A stretch of DNA of 64,000 nucleotides from Bettongia penicillata ogilbyi (Eukaryota; Chordata; Mammalia; Diprotodontia; Potoroidae): the NCBI GenBank assembly GCA_023548195.1, contig JAJHZJ010000311.1:8752825-8816824 (forward strand). The letters are read 5' to 3'. The translations under genes and the position numbers were made by a program. A model generated the notes under the pieces. That model did no database searches and was not told the DNA's origin. It was given only the letters and a program-made list of their open reading frames with translations. How positions within the stretch are numbered: the stretch's first letter is position 1; each line of letters opens with the position of its first letter. Below, piece after piece: positions 32,636 to 43,112 of this stretch.

Positions 32636-33487
32636 TTTCCCAGCCAGTTACTTGACTTCTGAGATTCCTTTCCACCCTCGCCTGGATCCGCCCAGCTAGT
32701 GCTTGGCCTCTGAGATTTAAATGGGCTTTCCTCCTGCCGGCTGTCAATCAGTGAGCTTTAGTTCAGGTGCTGGGGTGGGGCCAGGGCTGCCTCCGAGACT
32801 GATCCCCCAGAGGCTTTATGCAGAGACTTTCAGGAATGGAATGGGTGGGGGTGGGGTGGGGGGCCCCGCCTCCCAAATCCTGGTCCCCTTGGGGACTTTA
32901 AGCAGAAGCCTTCAGTAACAGAGCGGGCTGGGGGCAGGGCCGTCTCCCAGGCTCAGCTCCGTCAGGTTTTATGCGGGAATCTTCCGTAATGAAGATCCTG
33001 CCTGCTGCTGGGGAATTCCTGAGTCTTGGGCCGCTGCCGCCTCAGCCGCCGCCCACGCCTCTGCCTCCGCCGCTTCCTGCCCCCGTCCCTGCCGCCGCCG
33101 CTTCCTCCCGAGGGGGCCCGAGTCACGGAGACGCCCCGCTTCCCCTCTCCTTCAGCCCGGCTTTCTTTCTCACTGACCTGTAGCTTCTGTGGGCAGAGGG
33201 ACTTTCCCGGCAGCTGGAGCTTCCGTCTCTGAAGCCTGCTCAGGTCAGCTTCTCTGCGGCCTCGGCCAGGGCAGCGCTGGGGGTCGGGTTTACTTTCCGG
33301 GGCGCGCCGGACCCTGGGGACGGGTCTTCAGGGCTCCCCGGAACGGAAATCTCTTCCACTCTGCTTCTGCACACCTTGTATTCACCTAGAAGCTATGGGG
33401 GACTCTTTTTACATTAATTCTATGGGCTTTGGTTTCGGAGCTCGTAAACGTGAGTCCTTCTACTCCGCCATCTTGGCTCCGCCCCCC
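32636..33487 (-). promoter_or_regulatory. HAL1 5' UTR / internal promoter, CpG-rich
   Basis: In an AT-rich window this 850-bp block is strikingly GC- and CpG-rich, most densely at 33020-33350. The YY1-type motif CCAAGATGG (33476-33468 on the minus strand) lies 12-20 bases from the element's 5' end, the position where human L1 carries the YY1 site that sets its transcription start. Plus-strand frames here (32721-32918, 32971-33389) are Pro/Gly/Arg-rich by-products of base composition. Confidence 0.75.
32772..32996 (-). repeat. Degenerate tandem units of about 70-80 bp in the HAL1 5' UTR
   Basis: On the plus strand three units begin at about 32772, 32843 and 32924. Each has a G-rich start (GGGGTGGGG or similar), a 'ctccc/ctccg' block, a 'ggctttatgcag / gactttaagcag / ggttttatgcgg' block and a 'ttcaggaatg / ttcagtaaca / ttccgtaatg' block. 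This recalls promoter monomers in some rodent L1s. Confidence 0.6.
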
Positions 33488-33498
33488 AGTTAGTCTTT
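33488..33498. repeat. Target-site duplication, right copy
   Basis: AGTTAGTCTTT, identical to 30485-30495. It begins directly after the element's 5' terminal bases and runs into a T-rich stretch in the flank. Confidence 0.9.
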
Positions 33499-33699
33499 TT
33501 TTTTTTTTTTCAACTAGTATATAAATAACTCGAGAGTATGTTACCATGGCACCTAGTATGGTGTTGACTATTTAGTAGTTTTAATAACTATTTCTGGATT
33601 GACAACTCAAATAAAATAAAGGTACCCCCACTTTATTGTATTGAGCAGATGCCCTGAACTACCTGACTTCCCCAATCTAGCACAAAAGAGAAATAATTA

Positions 33700-33875
33700 A
33701 GTGGAGAAGTGGATAAAAAGGAAGCCTAGAAGGTAGGAAGCCCTGAGTTCTATTGCTACCTCTGACATTTGCTGGCAGCATGACCTAGGGTAAGTTACTT
33801 AGTTTCATCTTCAGTTTCTTCATCTACAAAATGAGGATATTAATAGCATTATTGTGTGCATTAAGTGAGATTATT
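33700..33875 (+). mobile_element. MIR/THER-type SINE
   Basis: 'agtggataaaaaggaagcctagaaggtaggaagccctgagttc', 'catgacctagggtaagttacttag' and 'cagtttcttcatctacaaaatgaggatat' give the head, core and tail in order. Confidence 0.85.
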
Positions 33876-34107
33876 AAGAGAGCTATTTAACAATGAATCC
33901 TATATAATAAACATAACTAAGCAAATAGTACTATTTAAGGAGGAAATGCTGAGTGAGGCAGCCTTGGATAAAACTGGGGTGGAGGCTAGGGGATGTCCCT
34001 TTCTTCTTATCAGATCAGGGAAGTTCCCTGACATCTTACTATAGCAATCATTTTTTTCCCAATTTGGATGTTCTCCATCCCCCCCCATCCCTTTTAATGT
34101 TCCCTGT

Positions 34108-34715
34108 ATTAAAAAAGGTGTATTTTATTTTTCCCATATTTATTAACTTACTTATTTTCAGTTTTCATCATTCATTTCCATAAGTTTTAAATTTTCTCCC
34201 CCTCTCTCAGCCCTCCCAAAGAGAGCATGCAATCATACATGGGCTCTACATATACATGCCTACTAAACACATTTTCACATATAGTCATGTTGCATAGAAG
34301 AATTATAATGAATGGGAGAAATCATGAGAAAAATGAAACATAACAAAAGAGAAAATAGTCTGTTTCATTCTGTGTTCTAACTCCATAGTTTTTTATCTGG
34401 ATGTGGATGGCATTTTGCATCATGAGTCCTTTGGAAACGTTTTAGGTCCTTGCCTTGCTGAGAAGGTCTAAGTCTTTGAAAATCAGTCCTCACATACTGT
34501 GGCTGTTACTATGTGTGATGTTTTCCTAGTTCTGCTCAATTCACTCAGCATCAGTTCATATAACTCTTTCCAGGTTTTTCTGAAGTCCAGCTGTTTGTCA
34601 TTTCTTATAGCACAATAGTATTTCATTACCTTCACATACCACAACTTATTCAGCCATTCTCCATTTGGTGGGCATCCTCTTGGTTTCCACTTCTTGGCCA
34701 CCACAAAAAAAAGTC
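34108..34715 (-). mobile_element. LINE-1 3' end with readable ORF2 C-terminus (L1-F)
   Basis: The 3' UTR is at 34108-34480. The minus frame 34704-34483 reads NGEWLNKLWYVKVMKYYCAI followed by RNDKQLDF, ending near SELSRTRKTSH. This is the L1 ORF2 C-terminus (human: DEWIKKMWYIYTMEYYSAI). It is a 5'-truncated copy of about 0.6 kb, less decayed than the L1-C sequence it abuts. Confidence 0.9.
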
Positions 34716-34734
34716 AGTCTTCTTTGACTCCTTC

Positions 34735-36645
34735 CTCCCCATATGAAAAAGCAAGAAAAAAAAACCTATAGTCACTTGTTCTGACATGTGCCAGTTAATA
34801 GATATTCCCTCAGTTTTCAATTACTTGCCACCACAAAGAATTACTATAAATGTTTTTGTACATGAGGATTGTTTTCTTTGTTCTGTAATCTCCACAAAGC
34901 TACAGCCCTTTACCTAAAAACGGTAAAGTTTTTGTAGATAGTTCCAATTTGTTTTCAAAATGACTGGACCAGTTTAAAGCTCTGCCAACAGTGCATTAGG
35001 GTACCTATTTTCCCACAATCCTTCCAGCATTTCTCATTTTCCTTTTTGCCAGTGTTGGCATTCTGTGGGTTTGAGGTGGAGCTTCATAGTTATTTACTTT
35101 CAATTTATCTAAATATTAGGGATTATATTTTTATACTGTTATTATAACTTATGTTTCTTATTCTGTTCATAATCTTTGATCATGTATCAATTGGATAATG
35201 GCAGGTAGATTCCCAGAGATTTTATACTTTCTATAATTCAAGTAGTTCTCCCATTGCCACTCTAGGGTCATCATCATGTCATATGCAAAAAGCCTTCACA
35301 AAAATCTGCTTTACCTTTTCTTTCACTTTCTTTTAGCAACAATCCATTTCTATTGATTGAAATTCTAGAACCATATTAAATAATGTCTATATAAGACATC
35401 CTAACTTTACTCCTGATCTTATTGGGAAGGCTTCTAACGTATCCCTATTGTGGATATTCTGGCTCTAGGAATGAGATAGAAACAAATTATCATATTGAAG
35501 GAAAGTCTATTCTTATGTTTTCTATTTTTAAAGTTATGAATGTCATATCTTTTCAAAAGATTATTTTATTCATCTATTCATGTAATCATATTATTTTATT
35601 GATATTAGTCAATGTCAATAAATAGCAATTATGTTTATAGTTTTCCTAACATGAAACAATTTGCAAGTCTAATAGACATCCAATATGGTCATAATATATA
35701 ATCTTTCTGATGTGCTATTATCACCTTGTTTGTATTTTATTTAATTTTTTTGTATCAATATTCACTGGGGATATTGGTCTATAAATTTCTTTGTTTTAAT
35801 TTCCTTGACTTAGGTATCAATACTATATTTGCATCATAGAAAGAATATTGTGGGAACTATTAATTTCCTATCTTAAAAAATACATGTAATTCCTATCTTA
35901 AAAAATATATGTAAAAAATAAAATAATTTCCTATCTTAAAAAATATGTAAAAAATATATGGAATTGACCAGTTCTTTAAGTTTTTCATGGAACTCATAAA
36001 TCCATTTTTTTATTTGGAAGTCCATTTGTGGATTATAATAGTTTGTTTTATAAATTGTACTATAGCCTCTGTTTCTTACTCTGTTAACTTAGACATTTTA
36101 TATTTTTTATAAATATGCAATCCATTTCATTTAGATTATCAGGCTTATTAATATATACCTAGGGGAAATTTTCTTACTTCTTTTTTGTCCTTGGTTATGA
36201 ATTATCTTTTTAAAAATTTAAAGTCAATATAGAGTTATTGATAAGTATTTTCATGTAGATATTGGTTTTCTTCTATTTTGTCATAAGCTCATAGTTTATC
36301 TAATATATTGTTTTAAAAATAGCTACTTTTATTAATTCAATGTTTTTACTCTAAATTTTGTTAATTTCTTCCTTATTTTGTAACTTTTTGCTTTCATTTT
36401 AACTATTTTTTTAAATTTTTTGGTTTTCTAAATTATTTAGTTGCATATTCAGTTCACTGATTTGATCTTTCTCTCCTTTACTGGGGAAATTCTTTAGAGA
36501 TATAAAATTTCTCTTAATAACTATTTTGGCTACATCCCTAAAAATGTCATGTATTACCTTTTGTCGTTATTGTCTTTATTAAAATTATAATTATTTTTAT
36601 GATTTAGTCTGTAACCAACCAATTCTTTTATGTTTTCCAAAAACA
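34735..36645 (-). mobile_element. LINE-1 ORF2 remnant (L1-C, 3' part)
   Basis: Complement of the ORF2 C-terminal and RT region: 'atagttccaatttgttttcaaaatgactgg', 'tcctgatcttattgggaaggcttct', 'tttgtattttatttaattttt..tattcactggggatattggtctataa'. Frames are broken throughout. It is interrupted at 36645 by a second HAL1 and continues at 38351. Confidence 0.85.
35861..35960 (+). repeat. Three-unit minisatellite inside L1-C
   Basis: Three units starting at about 35861, 35887 and 35924 share TTCCTATCTTAAAAAATA and then ATG/TGTAA; spacing is 26 and 37 bp. It arose by local duplication within the decayed ORF2. Confidence 0.85.
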
Positions 36646-38350
36646 TTTTATTATTTCTAGTTTTCAACATTCACTTCCACAAAATTTAGAATTGAAAATT
36701 TTCTCCCCATCTTCTCCCTAACTCCATTGCAGGACAGCATGTTTTCTGATTGCCCTCTCCTCCTATCTAGCTGCCCTTCTATCACCCCTCCCTCCTTATC
36801 CCCTTCCCTTTTATTTTCCTATGGGATAAGATAGATTTCTATACCCATTGCCTATATATCTTATGCCCCAGTTGTATGTAAAACAACCTCTAACATTCAT
36901 TTTTAAATCTTTGAATTCTGTATTCTCTCCTTTCCTTCCTCCCCACCTATCCTCTTGCTTGAAGGCAAGCAATTCAATAAAGGTTATACATGTATGGTCA
37001 TGCAAAACACCTCTATAACAATGATGTTGTGAAAGACAAAGTTTATTTCCCTCTATCCTGTCCAGCCTTCCATTTCTTCTATTCTATCCTTTGACCAGTC
37101 CCTCTATCAAAGTATTTCCTTCTGATTGCCCCTTCCACCAATCTCTTGTCTCTTCTATTATTTCCTTCTCTTATCTCCTTCCCTCTGCTTTCCTGTAGGG
37201 TATGATAAACTTCCACACCCAATTGTGTATGTATGTTACTCCCTCCTGAAGATAAAACTAATGAAAGGAAGGTTCACTTATTCTTGCTCACCTTCCCCTT
37301 CTAATAAAGTAAAAGCTTTTTCTTACCTCTTTTATGTGAGATGATTTACTACATTCTGCCTCTTCTTTTCTCTTTCTCCTAGTACATTCATCTCACCCCT
37401 TAATTTTCCTTTTTTAGATATCATCCCTTCATATTCAGCTCACCCTATTCTCTCTCTCATTCTCTGTCTCTCTCCGTCTCTGTGTGTGTATGTGTATGTA
37501 TATATGTGTACATATATACATATATAAACATACATACATGCATATACATATACATATGTGTATTTTCTCCAACTATCCTAATACTGAGAAAGGTCTCATG
37601 AGTTACAAATATCATCATTTCATGTAGAAATGTAAACAGTTGAACTTTAATAAGTCCCTTATGGTTTCTCTTTCCTGTTTACCTTTTCATACTTTTCTTG
37701 ATTCTTGTATTTGAAAGTCAAATTTTCGATTCATCTCTAGTCTTTTCAAAAAAATGCTTAGAGAAAATGCTATTTTATTGAGGATTGATTTTTTTTTCCC
37801 TGAAGTATTATACTCAGTTTTGTTGAGTAGATGATTCTTGGTTTTAATCCTATCTCCTTTGACCTCTGGAATATCATATTCTGAGCCCTCCGTTCCCTTA
37901 GTGTAGAAGCTTCTAAGTTCTGTATTATCCTGATTGTGCTTCCACAATACTTGAATTGTTTCTTTCTGACTGCCTGCAATATTTTCTTCTTGATCTAGGA
38001 ACTGTAGAATTTGGCTGCAATATTCCCAGGAGTTTTCCTTTTGTGACCTCTTTCAGAAAATTATTGGTGCATTCTTTCCATTTCTATTTTGTCCTCTGAT
38101 TCTAGAATACCAGGGGAGTTCTCCTTGATTATTTCTTGAAAGATCATGTCTAGGCTCTTTATTTGATCATGGCTTTCAGGTAGTCAAGTAATTTTTAAAT
38201 TATCTCTCCTGGATTCATTTTCTGGGTCAGTTGTTTTTCCAATGAGATACTTCAAATTATCTTCTATTTTTTTCATTCTTTTGGCTTTGTTTTATAACTT
38301 CTTGATTTCTCATAAAGTCATTACCTTCCATTTGCTCCATTCTAATTTCT
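36646..38350 (-). mobile_element. Second HAL1-type copy, 5'-truncated within ORF1, inserted in L1-C
   Basis: It has the same 3' UTR modules, the same passage from 3' UTR to inter-ORF sequence and the same ORF1 3' half as the intact element at 30496-33487. Two short minus frames (37687-37947 and 37770-37979) carry QAVRKKQFKYCGSTIRI and KEIGLKPRIIYSTKLSIIL, homologous to the ORF1 C-terminal domain but in two frames, so a frameshift separates them. Similarity stops near 38350, at ORF1 codon about 155, and L1-C ORF2 resumes. Confidence 0.88.
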
Positions 38351-39855
38351 TTCTATTTTTACTCAGCAATCTCCAGAGGTCTGTTATATCTAACTTTTCT
38401 AAATTTCTATTCAAATGCTTCCTTTCTTTTTTCTTTTCTTCCTTCCTTCCTTTTTTCATTCTTTTATTCCTTCTTTCCTTCCTCCCTCCCTGCCTCCCTT
38501 CCTTCTTTCCTTGTTAGATTTATCTAGGTTTGATTGGGGAAAATTGTGCTTTCTACTATTATAATTTTGTTGTCTATCCATTTAACTCAATTAAACTTTC
38601 CTTTCAGCACTTAGATTCTCTATCTTTTAGAGAATAAGTGCATAGTATTGGTGTTAATTCATTGATTATGGTACATTTCAAGAAAATGCAATTTGTCTCT
38701 TTTAATTGTCTGTTTTTTCCTATTACTTTGTCCAATGTTATTATTTTAATGCCTGCCTTTTTTACTTCAATGGAAGCATAATATATTTTGTTCCAGACCA
38801 TTATTTTAACTCTGTGGGCATCTCTCTGATTCAATTCTGTTTCCTTGTAATCAATACATGATAGATTTCTCCTTCTATTGCTATTGCTTTCTAATTTATA
38901 TGTAATCCCATTCACATTTACAGTTCTATCTATTATTTTTGTTTTTCTACTTCATCTTATGCTCTCATATATTTCATTCTGTTTCCCATCCCATCTTTAA
39001 GAGTTTGATTTGCTTAAGAACACTTTTTCTCTCAATCTACCTTTTCTCTTATTCTCCCATTTTTGTTGCCCCCTTTCCTTGATGAATGAAACATATTTCT
39101 GTACTCAACTGTGTTTTTGCATGCTTCTTCCTCCTTTTTTCCAGTAAAGACAAAAGTGATTTTCAAGTTTTACCTGCTTCATTCCCCATCTCTTCCTTCT
39201 TGGTTGTATAGACTTATGCTTAGGTACTCTATTTGAGATATATTCCCCCCATCCTTTCTCTCCCATCTCCTATTGAATTCCCATTCTTCTCCCTTCCCAT
39301 TCTTTTTTTTTGTTGTTAAGATCACCAAAATATAACAGAACTACCTCCTACCTCTTTTGACTATTTAGACTTTCTCTATTACCCCTGATGAAAATATGGC
39401 CATGAGTGATGCAAGTAACCTCACCCCATCTTACAATCTAAGTCATTTTTGCTTCTTTAGTCATTTATGATTGTTTGTTCATGTTAACCTTTTTGTTTAT
39501 TTCTCTTAACTGCTGTGTTTACACTTCAGAATTTCTCTACAGTTCTCATCTTTTAATCAGGAATTCTTGGCCTTATTATTTTACTAAAAGTATAGTTTCC
39601 TCCCTGTAGCATTATACTGTTTTGATGAGTAGTTATTCTTAGTTGAAAGCCTAAACCTTTTGTCTTTTGAAATATTGTATTTCAAGTTCTTCATTTTGTA
39701 AAGTGTGAGCTGTGTGACACTGACTATGGCTCCTCACTTACTTGAATTTTTTTTTTTTTTGTGGCTTCTTTCACTGTTTTTTTTCTTTGGCTTAGAAGCT
39801 TTGGATTTTGGATAAAATATTTCTGGGAGTTTTCATTTTGGATTTTTTCTAGGAG
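38351..39855 (-). mobile_element. LINE-1 remnant (L1-C, 5' part: endonuclease, inter-ORF, ORF1 end)
   Basis: It continues the ORF2 endonuclease region ('aatctccagaggtctgttatatctaacttttc', 'tggaagcataatatattttgttcc'), then the inter-ORF region (about 38960-39530), then an ORF1 3' remnant ending near 39855 ('ttctgggagttttcattttgg'). The minus frame 38604-38915 is a broken piece of the endonuclease. A (TTCC)n tract lies at 38425-38515. Confidence 0.8.
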
Positions 39856-40464
39856 AAAGCATCCTCTTACAGAGGATAGAATTCATAATTTGCATAGGAA
39901 AAGATTATTCACAATGAAAAGAAGTATATAAAGGAAGTATTTGTCAAAATAACCTGAGGACTGTCATCTTATGTTAGACCAAGAATCTTGGTGTGCCTTT
40001 GGTAAAGTTTGAAAAAGTTTTCCCCTTTTTGCGTAACTGTCCACCAGAGAATTTGAATTTGAAATTACTTTGCAGAACATATCATTCATCTTAAATAGAA
40101 TGTTATAGAGAGATTTTCTGGTATTAAGGATATGAGCATTTTGAAGTGATATTCAGAAATATTCTTCACTGTACTTTGATTAGAGTTGGGTTCAAGTCAG
40201 CTGCCTGTGGTAGCTATCTCTAGTCATCACTCTATATCAGTATAAAAGTACCATAATTTATTGAAATCTTGATGATATTTCTAAACTTCCAATTCAAGCT
40301 TCCACCGGATTAAAGCTACTTTTTGACACTACATTTTCTTTCCTTATAGATTGATACTTTATACGTAGCTGACTTTCAAGCAAGTTGGCAAGTTGTTATT
40401 TTAGCTTGCCCAATCCAACCAAGTCTATTGTTTTCTTCTAGTTGAGCAATTAATTTAAAGAGAA
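39856..40464. other. Unique sequence, no gene recognised
   Basis: Nothing identifiable between the broken end of L1-C and the next L2 piece. Confidence 0.5.
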
Positions 40465-40600
40465 GACATCCAGTACTTAGCACTGTGCTAGGTGTTATGG
40501 AGCCACAGAAGAAACATGACCTAGTCCTTCCCTTCCCATTAATTCAATATATTTGTAGAATCGAGTCTAACACACATACAATAATAGTGAAAAATGTCAT
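40465..40600 (-). mobile_element. LINE-2 3' end, diverged
   Basis: 'agtacttagcactgtgctaggtgttatggagcc' and 'gacctagtccttccctt' follow the reversed L2 tail. Confidence 0.6.
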
Positions 40601-40614
40601 AGTATGGAATTAAG

Positions 40615-40895
40615 AACTAAATGTTGGCCTACAATATAGGGATATTGAGCCAGGAAAATTTAAGTTTGAATTTCACCTTAGCCATCTCCTGGTTATGTGA
40701 CCACAGACAAGTCATTTAACTTTTCTGACCTTCAGTTTCTTTATTGGGTAGTAATACCTGAAGTACTTATCTCATAGACTTGTTGTGAAATTCATGAGGT
40801 AATGAATGAAAAGTGAAATGGATGTTAGAGATCATCTAGTCTATATTTTTTTACAACTGGGAAAATTGAGGGCGAAGGAGATTGATCACTTCCTG
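40615..40895 (+). mobile_element. MIR-type SINE followed by a MIR-like fragment
   Basis: 'agtttgaatttcaccttagcc', 'tatgtgaccacagacaagtcatttaacttttctgaccttcagtttctttat' is a MIR in plus orientation to about 40810. At 40818-40895 'gttagagatcatctagtc..aactgggaaaattgagg' looks like a second, reverse-oriented fragment. Confidence 0.7.
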
Positions 40896-41004
40896 GATAA
40901 AATAAAATAGTACTCCCCAATTAACAGATACCTCCCACTAACCTACTATAGACTTAAAATATGGAAATGTGGGCACCAGTATTGTGAAAAAAATTCTAGT
41001 ACTT

Positions 41005-41180
41005 TGCAAGTGGTTCTTAATGTTTATATCACAGACCCTTTGGGCTGGCTAATGATACCTCTGGATTAGAAGCCTATGTTTAAAAGCACAAACTACATAG
41101 GATTTCAAAAGAAATCAAATATATTGAAATAGTTATGAAAATATCATTTTAAATCTTCATGGACCTCAAGTTGCAAATGC
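41005..41180. mobile_element. DNA-transposon-like MITE
   Basis: It starts 'gtggttcttaatgttt..cacagaccctttgg' and ends 'ttcatggacctcaagttgcaaatgcc', with 'cataggatttcaaaagaaatcaaatatattgaaatagttatgaaaatat' inside. The ends are imperfect inverted repeats of the kind seen in old hAT MITEs. The family name is not certain. Confidence 0.5.
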
Positions 41181-41182
41181 CT

Positions 41183-41310
41183 TATATCAGCTAATACCCT
41201 ATTTTACAGATGAGAAGAGAAAGCAACATGGATTTGAAATGACTTGCCCAAGGGCCCTGAGCTAGTTAGCTGAGACTCTAAACCCAATCACCTACTCCAT
41301 TGTCTTTTCT
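41183..41310 (-). mobile_element. MIR-like SINE
   Basis: 'accctattttacagatgagaagag', 'gacttgcccaagggccctgagctagttag' and 'ctactccattgtctt' follow a reversed MIR. Confidence 0.75.
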
Positions 41311-42890
41311 ATTTCATCATGAGGTTCTGTAAAGAAATCCACCTTTAAAGGATTGTCACTAGCCTTATCAAAACTTCTCAGTTCTGATCTAATAAAATGT
41401 GACAATAAATTATGTCACCGACAGAGTAAAACACTTAAAACCTACCATTTGAACTTACTCTGGCATCATCTACCTTTCCGCTCTAGATATTATAGTTTTT
41501 TAATTACCACCATAGCTGAAATGACTGGTGTTTGGAAATTGGAATGAGTTCATATAAGCACTTACATTATCAGGAAATATAAATAGTTCATTTATTCATG
41601 GTCCTATTACAGTGTTCCTAATACACTTTTTATTGATGGACACTTAAACTGTACCAATCCACTTAAAATTCAAAATGGTTCTTTTGTGCAAGGCTTTATG
41701 GCAAGAGCTGTATAATTTAATTTAATAGAATGTTTTAAAAAAACAATGATGTTTGTTTCATAAATGAATATTTTATATGTTGTGTTTAATTAAAATAAAA
41801 CTATGCTACTGATGTAGAAAACACAAAACAGACTTCAGTTTCTATTTATGAAGTGTAGCAATATTGGCAAGAAACAACTTATCTTGTTTATGAGACATGC
41901 CTGCTATTACTTGTACAGATCACAGCCGTTTTATTGGTGAGCTTTACATGGTTTACAACCCAACAAATGCAATGAAACTGTCATGAGGAAAATAAGCCTA
42001 GAAAAGGGTTTAAAAAAAATCAAGAGGTGGCCCTTATTGAACAAAACAGCTGTGGTAGCTTTCTAACCAGTTGTTCAATCTTTTCAGACAGAGGGCAGAG
42101 TTTCTGGATATTTCTCTCAGTGAAATTAAATGACCAAGCTATTTTTAGCTCTGCTCTGCTTTGATTAAAATAACAGTGAAACTTTCTTGCTTTTGGCCAT
42201 TTTCTGGCTCCATGTTTAAGAACCTCAAGTATGCTCACAAAACTATTTTAAAATTTGAACCATTTCGAAGGGTTAGAGAATAGAGCCGAAATAGAAAACC
42301 AAATATTGAACCGCAGGGCAAAAAATGTCTGCTTGGGGGGAGTTAAACAAAGGGACTGAAATTATTGCTTAATTTGATTCACTACATTGCAAATTTGGAC
42401 GTTTCTGACTGATGAACTATAACAAGGAATTGCAATAAAGTTGCCTGGAAACTGTGATGCTTGAGTGAAATGAGTTGCCTGGGTGGTTTTATGTAAAATA
42501 TACTGAACTGGGAATTTAAAATGTCAGAAACTTAAATTTTCTCTCTAGGACAATAGTTATATGTGAAGATGGTATAGTTCCTTAGCTGGATGTTCATAAA
42601 ACAGCAGATGTGACACACTTTGCCTTCTTATGTGCTAAAAAAAAGATTCTTAACTAGGATTTTGTGAAAGTATTATGAATTCAATGGGTCATATACACTT
42701 ACAGGGCTTGGATTTGTACAAAAGACAGGAGGATAAGGGCTCAAATTATGTTCTAGGTGGTGGTGAGAGAACAGTTACCAATCAATCAGATGGTGGTTAC
42801 TAAGAGGTCCAACCAAAGTAGCATAGGCACGTTAGGATAGGACTACAGGAAAAAAAAAAAAAAAAACACGCTTCTTTCTATTAGATCAGA
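41311..42890. other. Unique sequence; candidate conserved non-coding region at about 41740-42480
   Basis: No repeat could be found over about 1.5 kb, the longest such stretch in this part of the window. It contains a perfect MEF2-type motif CTATTTTTAG at about 42138-42147 and several AT-rich homeobox-like cores. A short poly(A) lies at 42849-42868. No reading frame is convincing. Confidence 0.35.
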
Positions 42891-42892
42891 AA

Positions 42893-42965
42893 GTGTGTGT
42901 GTGTGTGTGTGTGTCTGTGTGTGTGTGTATGTGTGTGTGCGCATGCACGCATGCATGTGTGTTTT
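42893..42965 (+). repeat. (TG)n microsatellite
   Basis: TG repeats with a TCTG, a TATG and a GCGCATGCACGCATGCATG interruption. Confidence 0.97.
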
Positions 42966-43112
42966 AATTCTGGGTGTGTGCGGGTGCTGTCTATTTTTCC
43001 TGATCTCTCTCAAAGTATACTCTTGCAAAAGTTATATTTTACCTTTGCACAGAAACAAATATAGGTTATCCCAAGGGTCAGTGAAATTTTTAACTTTAAT
43101 AACTTATTATTT

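Larger units (their letters stand above)
30496..33487 (-). mobile_element. Complete half-LINE-1 (HAL1-type) retrotransposon with intact ORF1 and no ORF2
   Basis: Reading the minus strand: the 5' end (33487) opens with GGGGGGCGGAGCCAAGATGG. Then come an 852-bp GC-rich 5' UTR, an intact ORF1 (32635-31532), about 580 bp of L1-like inter-ORF sequence (to about 30950), an L1-like 3' UTR, and an AT/A-rich tail at 30496. Perfect 11-bp duplications flank it. No endonuclease or RT sequence is present: the inter-ORF region runs straight into the 3' UTR. Movement would need the ORF2 protein of a full-length L1 in trans; this is inferred from the missing domains and from what is known of HAL1 elements in mammals. 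The clean frame and perfect duplication suggest a young insertion, and the locus may be polymorphic. Confidence 0.88.

Noticed and set aside
32721..33389. Pro/Gly/Arg-rich plus-strand frames as an antisense protein (like primate L1 ORF0)
   Set aside because: They follow from the GC-rich 5' UTR; no homologue is recognisable and no start context stands out, so there is no support for an ORF0-like product.
35861..35960. CRISPR-like repeat array
   Set aside because: Only three imperfect units without regular unique spacers, in a vertebrate L1.
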